11,318 nucleotides of DNA from Deltaproteobacteria bacterium (GTDB taxonomy: Bacteria; Desulfobacterota; DSM-4660; Desulfatiglandales; B25-G16): assembly GCA_003646875.1 (NCBI GenBank), contig QMLT01000030.1, forward strand, positions 1 to 11,318, given 5' to 3'. The notes beneath the pieces are model-generated. The model made no database searches. It had not been told where the DNA came from and was given only the letters and a program-made list of their open reading frames with translations. Below, piece by piece: positions 6,455 to 11,318 of this stretch (within the stretch, counting starts at the first letter, position 1; every line of letters starts with the position of its first letter). The position numbers and the translations under genes are program-made.

Positions 6455-7236
6455 GTCGATCGCTCATTTTTGCCTTCTTATGTGCATTAATTATACATTC
6501 AGGTATAGCATTAGTGGAGTTAAGCGCTTTTAAGAGACCTCTTTCTGTTAAAATTTCACCAAAGACCCTGACCATGAATATAGTTGTGCCAAGACCAGTA
6601 ACAAAAACACCCCTAATTAAAAGTTCATTAATGGCTGTCAAAAAACCCATTGTAAAAAAAAGGATGGTAAAAGAAAAAGTAAAGACAAAAAAGAGCGTTA
6701 CGCCAACAGTTGACATGGTAAAAAAGATTCAACTTGATAGATCAGTAATGAAAGAGTCACTGCCAGAAAAGGATAAAATCCTTTCTGATCTTTCACCCGC
6801 AGATTTTCCTGCAGACAAAAAAAAAGAAGATGAGTTTTTTGAGGAAGATACGGTTTTTATACCTGATATGGTCGATATACCACGAGCTACACCTAACATA
6901 AAAGATACGCCTGACAAGGCGAAGAAAGAGGATACATCCGGTTCACTTGCTGCTATTCCTATTGCCTGTGCCAACCCTATTTACAAGCGCAACATTTCTC
7001 CACCATACCCATTGCTGGCAAGGAAAAGGGGATATCAGGGGACGGTGGTCTTAGATGTTTTGGTGAGCAAGAATGGCAAGGCCTCCTCTATCCAGGTAGC
7101 TAGATCAAGTGGCTATAAAATTTTAGATAGGGCTGCCATAAAAGGGGTAAAAAATTGGCTTTTTTACCCTGCAAAGAGGGGGGATGAGTTGATTGAGATG
7201 TGGGTAAAGATACCCATTAGGTTTCAACTGAAATAA
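6451..7236 (+). CDS. tonB: TonB energy-transducing protein
   Basis: Links the ExbBD proton channel to outer-membrane receptors; 261 aa from TTG 6451. That start is chosen because the frame upstream lies inside exbD with no membrane signal, GGAGAG (6439-6444) sits 6 nt before the TTG, and TTGA overlaps the exbD stop. Residues 4-24 form the N-terminal anchor and keep a His (His16) as in TonB; the Ser expected four residues earlier is Ala12. Residues about 45-90 are a periplasmic linker rich in Lys with modest Pro (KKPIVKKRMVKEKVKTKK), then an acidic stretch (KKKEDEFFEED, 123-133). The TonB C-terminal domain spans about 180-261: PPYPLLARKRGYQGTVVLDVLV, RSSGYKILDRAAI, NWLFYPAKRGDELIEMWVKIPIRFQLK. 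It is the last gene of the operon; I see no clear terminator after it. Confidence 0.9.
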   Translation: MSRSLIFAFLCALIIHSGIALVELSAFKRPLSVKISPKTLTMNIVVPRPVTKTPLIKSSLMAVKKPIVKKRMVKEKVKTKKSVTPTVDMVKKIQLDRSVMKESLPEKDKILSDLSPADFPADKKKEDEFFEEDTVFIPDMVDIPRATPNIKDTPDKAKKEDTSGSLAAIPIACANPIYKRNISPPYPLLARKRGYQGTVVLDVLVSKNGKASSIQVARSSGYKILDRAAIKGVKNWLFYPAKRGDELIEMWVKIPIRFQLK

Positions 7237-7382
7237 AGACCTTGGTGTGTTATCCGGTAAGCAAAGAGGGTCTACGGGCTCTATTTATTGTATAGAGACT
7301 ATGATAGATTTTAGGTTGTAAGGAAGTCCCTCGAGGGTTAATAAACCCGAAGATAAAAACATTTAAAAAGGAGGAGCTTCCT
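7237..7382 (+). mobile_element. Likely left non-coding end of IS110-family remnant
   Basis: This 146-base spacer precedes the IS110-type transposase fragment. It holds a hairpin CTCTAT (7279-7284)/ATAGAG (7292-7297), a 10-nt palindrome CCCTCGAGGG (7328-7337), and an overlapping hairpin GGGTT (7335-7339)/AACCC (7344-7348). A strong Shine-Dalgarno (GGAGGAG) lies just before the ATG at 7383. In the IS110 group the non-coding left end specifies a structured bridge RNA, so part of this spacer may be its fossil. The left boundary of the element is not visible; IS110 elements lack long terminal inverted repeats. Confidence 0.4.
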
Positions 7383-7780
7383 ATGGCAATGAAAGTAAAA
7401 AGAGGCAAGATTAATTTCAAGGGAAAAATGGTTAATATAGGTATTGACATGCATAGACGCTTTTAGCACATAACCGTCCTTGTTGAAGGGGATATAGTTA
7501 TGACTGTTACACTTGCACGGCCAAATTATGATTCTTTAAAGAAAGTCCTTACTCAGTTTGAAGGTAATTATGTCAGGCTCGTTTACGCAGCTGGCGCTGG
7601 AGGATTTGACCTTTATGATAGGCTTACAACTGATGGCATTGAATGTATTGTCACACCTCCATCACTGATCCCAACTGAAAGCGGAAACAGAGTCAAGACA
7701 AATACGAAAGACAGTTTGAAGTTAGCCAAACTGCTTGAGAGCAATATGCTTAAGCAAGTATGGGTGCTTACTCCTGAAGG
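7383..7780 (+). pseudogene. IS110-family transposase, N-terminal fragment, inactivated
   Basis: The DEDD (RuvC-like) N-terminal domain of an IS110-family transposase is readable from the ATG at 7383 through about 7780: NIGIDMHRR, HITVLVEGDIV, GGFDLYDRLTTDGIECIVTPPSLIP, then KLAKLLESNMLKQVWVLTPE. The gene is broken in three ways. An in-frame TAG at 7464-7466 stands where relatives have Trp (one base from TGG). Of the four catalytic acids (numbering from 7383), Asp22 and Asp110 remain, but the Glu position is Ala69 (GCA, 7587) and the third acid is Asn107 (AAT, 7701). Homology stops near 7780, so the C-terminal Transposase_20 domain with its catalytic Ser is absent. The reading frame stays open to 7994 only by running antisense through the next gene. 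It is long dead. Confidence 0.87.
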
Positions 7781-7790
7781 CGCTGTCTTC

Positions 7791-8933
7791 CTATACAACC
7801 CCTTTCTCAATAAGCTCCTGAATCTCTCCACTTGTATAGCCAAGCTCTGCGAGTATCTTTCTGGTGCTTCCTCCAAAACCAACCGCTGCAGAGCGGATAG
7901 ACCCTGGTGTATCACTAAGTTTGACAGGTATACCCAGCATTGTTACGGGCTTCCCTTTATCATCCTTCACCTCGCTGACCATATCCCTGGCTAAAAAAAG
8001 TGGGTCATTTAAGACCTCTGTTAGATCCTGGACTTTTCCCCAGCAGACATCTTTATCGTGTAATTCTTTGACCCACTGGTCTAAGGTCTTTTTTTTGAAG
8101 GCCTTTCGAAAAAAGTCCAGGATCTCTTCCCTGTGATTATCATCATATTGGAGCGGGCCATATTCAGGCACATGTAAAACATCGCAGAGATTCTTCCAAA
8201 ATCGGTTTTCCACGGCACCAATAGAGATATATCTTTTGTCAGCAGTCTCATAGACATTGTAGCATGCGTATCGATGGGAGAGAAAGGTGTCTGATCGTTG
8301 AGGGACCATATTATTCCTTTGAAAGATATCGAGTGGTATTGATAAAAGGCCAACCATGCCGTCGGTCATAGATATATCGATATATTGCCCATTGCCAGTT
8401 CGCTCCCTTGCTATAATAGCCAAAAGGATGCCGATAGCTGCATTCATCCCCCCTCCAACCAGATCAGCTATCTGTATGCCAGGAATACAAGGAGTCCTAT
8501 CCTTTTCACCAATTATATCCAGTATTCCGCCAAAACTGAGGTAATTAACATCATGACCGGCCACATCCCTGTAGGGTCCATCCTGACCGTATCCGGTTAT
8601 AGAGCAATAGATTATTCTTGGGTTTACTTTTTTTATGGTCTCGTAATCTATACCGAGTCTTTCAGTTACGCCAGGCCGAAATCCCTCCATAAGAACATCG
8701 GCATCTTGTATTAACTTAAAGAATATACTCTGCCCCTCTTTTGACTTAAGATTTAATGTCATATGATCCTTATTCCTGTTTACAGGGGATAAATAGAGAT
8801 CATCTGCCTCAAACCTTTTATCCTCAATTGCTATTACCCGCGCTCCATGATCTGCCAGAATCATAGAACAGTATGGGCCAGGTAACATCCTTGATAGATC
8901 TATTACGGTAATTCCTTGTAACGCACCGCCCAT
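7791..8933 (-). CDS. CaiB/BaiF CoA transferase family, AMACR-like
   Basis: Family III CoA-transferase fold protein of 380 aa, most like alpha-methylacyl-CoA racemase, which epimerises 2-methylacyl-CoA thioesters. The N-terminal block GITVIDLSRMLPGPYCSMILADHGARVIAIE is diagnostic of the family, and R-x-K-x-H-M-T-L-N-L (53-61) follows the usual pattern. Three residues match the racemase catalytic set: His127 (AGHDVNYL), Asp157 (QIADLVGGG) and Glu242 (GAVENRFW), nearly the same numbering as in mycobacterial MCR. Formyl-CoA and succinyl-CoA transferases of the family normally lack that His/Glu pair, which favours racemase; the natural substrate is unknown. AAAAGGAGAATAAA precedes the ATG. It appears complete, is a single gene, and converges on the IS110 fragment, with its stop only about 10 bases from the fragment's broken end. 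Confidence 0.87.
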   Translation of the reverse strand: MGGALQGITVIDLSRMLPGPYCSMILADHGARVIAIEDKRFEADDLYLSPVNRNKDHMTLNLKSKEGQSIFFKLIQDADVLMEGFRPGVTERLGIDYETIKKVNPRIIYCSITGYGQDGPYRDVAGHDVNYLSFGGILDIIGEKDRTPCIPGIQIADLVGGGMNAAIGILLAIIARERTGNGQYIDISMTDGMVGLLSIPLDIFQRNNMVPQRSDTFLSHRYACYNVYETADKRYISIGAVENRFWKNLCDVLHVPEYGPLQYDDNHREEILDFFRKAFKKKTLDQWVKELHDKDVCWGKVQDLTEVLNDPLFLARDMVSEVKDDKGKPVTMLGIPVKLSDTPGSIRSAAVGFGGSTRKILAELGYTSGEIQELIEKGVV

Positions 8934-9445
8934 TTTATTCTCCTTTTAAAATAATCATCTTGCGCATTGCCAACAAAATACGTTTCCTTTACCAGTAAAC
9001 TTCTCTAATATCAAGCCTATCAAGCCGCTTGCTGAAATTTTATAGCTGCTCTCTCATGATTTTTGGTATAATGTTGTATTTGGCACTTCTAAAGATGAAA
9101 CCTGGAAATAGATTGAAAAGAATTGTAGACAAGAAATCCCTTTTAGTGGAAAACACCTATTCCTTTCATCCATTCGGAGGGCGTGAAAAATAATAGCTCA
9201 TCAGGAAATAACTGAACATAACGTGCGCTATGGTCCTTCTCAGCCCTGATATAAAAACAGATGAATATGAGCACATCTATTATTTAAACAACTAAATGGA
9301 AGAAAACTGGCTATGCGATATGCAGGAAAAGAAGGCATCAAATTTGTTGGCTGGATAGGAAAGGCTATGAAAATCGAGGCATTTTTTTGAGAACATGTGT
9401 CCAGAAAAAATGGAGCTTTTTAATGGTTGATCCGAGGTTATTTTA
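8934..9445. other. 512-bp gene-free, AT-rich stretch
   Basis: No protein family is recognisable in the frames I read. One open piece around 9313-9387 reads AMRYAGKEGIKFVGWIGKAM and so on to a TGA, but it lacks a start signal and resembles nothing I know. It holds the 5' region of the CoA transferase gene (minus strand), including a tandem 9-nt repeat at 9009-9026. A TATAAT at 9070-9075 lacks a matching -35 box. Given the mobile fossils on both sides it may be decayed sequence, but the sequence does not prove it. Confidence 0.4.
9009..9026. repeat. Tandem 9-nt direct repeat upstream of CoA transferase
   Basis: TATCAAGCC occurs twice with no gap (9009-9017 and 9018-9026), about 75-95 bp upstream of the CoA transferase start when read on the minus strand, where it is GGCTTGATA twice. 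The position suits a regulator binding site, but two copies of nine bases could be chance slippage. Confidence 0.35.
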
Positions 9446-9473
9446 TTGACAACCTATCACTTTTAATTATAAT
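9446..9473 (+). promoter_or_regulatory. Consensus promoter for tRNA-Leu
   Basis: TTGACA (9446-9451) and TATAAT (9468-9473) with a 16-nt spacer, both perfect. Transcription would begin about 9480, leaving only a few bases before the tRNA 5' end at 9485. It has the same boxes and spacing as the rpsU promoter in this window. Confidence 0.8.
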
Positions 9474-9484
9474 CAAAAGCCAGC

Positions 9485-9572
9485 GCCGGAGTGGTGAAAC
9501 TGGTAGACGCAGAGGACTCAAAATCCTCCGGGCTTCATGTCCGTGTCGGTTCGATTCCGACCTCCGGCACCA
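9485..9572 (+). tRNA. tRNA-Leu, anticodon CAA
   Basis: An 88-nt class II tRNA. The acceptor stem pairs GCCGGAG (9485-9491) with CTCCGGC (9562-9568), followed by an encoded ACCA (9569-9572). The anticodon stem is GAGGA (9512-9516)/TCCTC (9524-9528) around the loop CTCAAAA, giving anticodon CAA (9519-9521), which reads UUG leucine. A long variable arm follows (about 9529-9543), as expected for Leu, and the T arm is GTCGG/TTCGATT/CCGAC. No mismatch is seen in the acceptor, anticodon or T stems, so it should be functional. No intrinsic terminator is evident after it. Confidence 0.95.
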
Positions 9573-9860
9573 AATAAAATCAATAACTTATCCCTCCTAT
9601 GGATCCTTCAAGATTACCCAGCAATAATCAACTTTCTACTGACACAAACGTGCCAAGGTCTCCCGTCCAAAAAAAGGGGAGGCGAAAAATGGCTGAAAAA
9701 TTATATTAAAGACCAGATTCCAAATATTATTGGATGAAATGGCATTATCAGGGATTATCACGAAGGGCATCAACAAACACTTTAAATAATAAGATTTCAG
9801 TATATGGCGAAAAACTGGTAAACGAAATCTTTGAATCACTTCCGAATAGCATAAACTGGT
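9573..9860. other. Spacer between tRNA-Leu and RAYT remnant
   Basis: About 290 bases with no recognisable gene. A GGGGAGG (9676-9682) precedes an ATG at 9689, but that frame ends after six codons. An open frame from 9734 runs through here into the transposase remnant; its first 45 or so codons match nothing known and have no Shine-Dalgarno. A possible 5-bp stem CTCCC/GGGAG (9660-9681) has no T-run. Confidence 0.4.
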
Positions 9861-9880
9861 GTCAGGTCTTGCATTATAAC
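9861..9880 (+). repeat. Left inverted repeat of RAYT remnant
   Basis: GTCAGGTCTTGCATTATAAC matches the reverse complement of 10705-10724 at 18 of 20 positions, including a perfect 14-base core, AGGTCTTGCATTAT. It lies 25 bases before the transposase start codon. RAYT genes are typically flanked by inverted REP-like sequences, so this is probably the left one. Confidence 0.75.
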
Positions 9881-9905
9881 ACTTTGAATCCCATTATCTT
9901 AGATT

Positions 9906-10711
9906 ATGGTCAGACCCCTCAGAATAGAATATCCGGGTGCAATCTATCCACTTCCAGGGGGAATGCCCGTTTGCCTGTTTTCAAGAATAACCGTGACAGA
10001 AGGCAATTCCTCCTCATCCTTGGGGAAATGGTCAAGAGACATAAATGGCTGTGTCATGGCTACTGCCTCATGGAAAATCATTATGGTTGAGGGGAATTTA
10101 TCTTTGGGAATGCGAGGTACCAACGTGGTCTACACCCAATGGTTCACAGACATCATAGGGTAGGTCATCTTTTTCAGGGAAGATTTAAGTCTGTTCTTGT
10201 AGAGAAGGACGGTTACCTGTTGGAGTTGTGCAGATATGTGGTTTTGCGGTCAGGGCGGGCATCGTAAAGGGAGCAGCTATAAATCTACGGCTGGATTGGT
10301 TAAGGACCCTTCTTTCTTGACTGTGGACTGGATTTTGGCTCAATTTGGAAAAAGGAGTGGAGAGGCCCGGAGGGAATACATAGTTTTTGTTCAGGCCGGG
10401 ATGAAAAGGGCTTGTCCATGGGAGGAGTTGAAGGCCCGGTGCATCCTTGGCAGCAAGGAGTTTCTTGAAAAATTAAGGCCTGGGTTAAAGGATAAGTCAA
10501 AGATCAAGGAGATCCCAGGGTGCAGCGTTTGGCTTTCAGGCCCTCTTTAGAGGAACTATTGCCGCAAGATCAAATGGCAAAGACAGAAGAGAGGAATAAG
10601 GCCATTGAAGGAGACTATTTTGACTATGGGTATACCTTGTCGGAGATAGCTAAACACCTGGGACTGCATTATGCAACTATTGGCAGAATAATTAAGGCTA
10701 AAATGTCATAA
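9906..10711 (+). pseudogene. REP-associated tyrosine transposase (RAYT), decayed
   Basis: Remnant of a Y1/HUH single-strand transposase of the RAYT (TnpA-REP, COG1943) type, readable only by changing frame. Pieces in order: MVRPLRIEYPGAIY (9906 on); SRGNARLPVFKNNRDRRQFLLILGEMVKRHKWLCHGYCLMENHY (to 10084); EGNLSLGM and VYTQWF; HRRVGHLFQGRFKSVLVEKDGYLLELCRYVVL with the likely catalytic Tyr; SSYKSTAGLVKDPSFLTVDWILAQFGKRSG; and a C-terminal helix-turn-helix, GYTLSEIAKHLGLHYATIGRIIK, ending at TAA 10709-10711. Lesions judged against the family pattern: about -4 nt near 9950, about -17 nt after 10084 that removes the second His of HUH, -1 near 10147, -4 near 10245 in the YxxLNP region, a deletion near 10272, and -1 near 10517. 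All are net deletions. It cannot make an active enzyme. Confidence 0.88.
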
Positions 10712-10724
10712 TGCAAGACCTCAC
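10705..10724 (-). repeat. Right inverted repeat of RAYT remnant
   Basis: Inverted partner of 9861-9880 (18/20). Its core ATAATGCAAGACCT (10708-10721) overlaps the transposase stop codon. Together the two repeats define an 864-bp unit, 9861-10724. Confidence 0.75.
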
Positions 10725-10837
10725 CCTATATTCTCGAATTGCCATTTAAAGCTGACCCCTTAAACCCTATAATCTCCACCAAAAAGGAAAGTAGGGTGAA
10801 AAAGATATTTAAAAAAAGGAAAAAGGCTGAATAAGAA

Positions 10838-11318
10838 TTAAGGTAACTGGGAGAGCCACTGGTACGCCGGAGCAACAAGAATAGATCGATCATTGTTAGA
10901 AAACATCCGATATCCTTCATCCTCGTCTAGGAGCTGAACTGCGGGTATATTTAAGGCTTTCTGAAATTTTTTGAGCGGTGAAGATGCGTGTGTCTCTGAT
11001 ATTTTAGCCTCTATCACAACAACTGGTTTGTGACGATTTGCGATTAAGAAATCCACTTCCTGCTGTTCTTTGTTCTTTATAAAGTGCAATGTGAACTGTC
11101 CATAGCCCAAATCATTCCAGTTTGTAACCGCCCGCCACAGCTCCATGGCGACCATATTTTCAAACCGGGCTGCAGGATCTTCTATGCGAGGTGCATCCCA
11201 CATGTACACCTTGCGTTCTTTTTGAATTGCCCGTACAATTCTTTCAGTCCATGGGGGAATACTAAAGATTAAGAAAAATCTCTCAAATATAGAAAGCCAC
11301 CCTCGAACCGAGTTATAA
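10838..11318 (-). CDS. DUF4143-type AAA ATPase protein, C-terminal part (partial)
   Basis: The minus-strand frame is open from the window edge to TAA at 10838-10840, so the visible part (about 159 aa) is the C-terminus of a longer protein whose start lies beyond 11318. It begins YNSVRGWLSIFERFFLIFSIPPW, typical of the winged-helix to DUF4143 link in COG1373-type ATPases. It then has KVYMWDAPRIEDPAARFENMVA and an end domain of PD-(D/E)XK pattern: EVDFLIANR followed by VVVIEAKIS, with the Asp and the E-x-K in place. The ATPase Walker motifs would be upstream, outside the window. These proteins are common accessory genes, often proposed to be antitoxin- or defence-linked, but their function is not settled. 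It ends about 110 bp from the RAYT remnant, facing it. Confidence 0.85.
   Translation of the reverse strand, partial: YNSVRGWLSIFERFFLIFSIPPWTERIVRAIQKERKVYMWDAPRIEDPAARFENMVAMELWRAVTNWNDLGYGQFTLHFIKNKEQQEVDFLIANRHKPVVVIEAKISETHASSPLKKFQKALNIPAVQLLDEDEGYRMFSNNDRSILVAPAYQWLSQLP

Noticed and set aside
7500..7994. Open frame from an ATG at 7500 as an intact 164-aa gene
   Set aside because: Its first 93 codons are the middle of an IS110 transposase after an amber codon, and the rest is antisense to the CoA transferase gene.
9313..9387. Open piece reading AMRYAGKEGIKFVGWIG as a gene remnant
   Set aside because: No family recognised, no start signal, and too short to separate from chance.
9548..9572. 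tRNA 3' end as an attachment site of an integrated island
   Set aside because: I found no repeated copy of the tRNA 3' end in the window and no integrase gene, so there is no direct support.
9734..10090. 118-aa open frame as a real gene
   Set aside because: The N-terminal part resembles nothing and has no Shine-Dalgarno; the C-terminal part is one frame of the broken RAYT, ending in a TGA made by a deletion in the HUH region.
10236..10550. 104-aa open frame as a small independent protein
   Set aside because: It is the middle section of the RAYT between two frameshifts; its first dozen residues come from the wrong frame of YVVLNPVRAG.
10723..10776. Near-repeat ACCCTATA-TCTC (10723-10735 and 10764-10776) as a CRISPR or satellite array
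   Set aside because: Only two imperfect 13-nt copies, with no further units and no regular spacing.

Overview
The window looks like chromosomal DNA from an AT-leaning, Gram-negative anaerobe-type bacterium. The organism call is an inference. It rests on a TonB/ExbB/ExbD system (so an outer membrane), a BtuFCD vitamin B12 importer, a short lysine/arginine-rich S21 protein, and IS110- and RAYT-type mobile remnants of the kind common in Desulfobacterota (former Deltaproteobacteria) and neighbouring phyla. Nothing here fixes the genus.

Layout. 1-435 is a gene-free leader with several hairpins. 436-1824 is an RlmD/RumA-type 23S rRNA m5U methyltransferase with an Fe-S cluster motif. 1841-2201 is an independent rpsU unit with a perfect-consensus promoter (TTGACA, 16 nt, TATAAT), and a stable hairpin lies between its very strong Shine-Dalgarno and its AUG. 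2249-2516 is a cobalamin riboswitch ending in an intrinsic terminator; a 9-nt duplicate of one terminator arm can form an antiterminator. 2576-7236 is a tightly packed six-gene operon, btuF-btuC-btuD-exbB-exbD-tonB, with four overlapping junctions from btuC onward. It carries both the inner-membrane B12 ABC importer and a dedicated energy supply for an outer-membrane receptor. The receptor (BtuB) is not in the window, so it must be encoded elsewhere.

7237-7780 is the left part of a dead IS110-family element. Its transposase has an amber codon in place of a conserved Trp, has lost two of four DEDD catalytic acids, and is cut off about 10 bases from the stop codon of the next gene. 7791-8933 (minus strand) is an intact CaiB/BaiF-type CoA transferase most like alpha-methylacyl-CoA racemase. 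8934-9445 holds no recognisable gene. 9446-9572 is a tRNA-Leu(CAA) gene with its own perfect promoter. 9861-10724 is a decayed REP-associated tyrosine transposase (RAYT, Y1/HUH family) with at least six deletions, including loss of half of the HUH motif, still bracketed by a 20-bp inverted repeat (18/20). 10838-11318 (minus strand) is the C-terminal part of a DUF4143-type AAA ATPase protein that runs off the window.

The left 7.2 kb is well-kept housekeeping and nutrient-uptake DNA. The right 4 kb is a patchwork of fossil mobile elements around a tRNA gene. I see no strong case for a wholly new system. The most interesting points are the coupling of B12 import to its own TonB complex under one riboswitch, the rpsU initiation hairpin, the Glu-to-Gln change in ExbB, and the decayed IS110 left end that may keep a bridge-RNA fossil.
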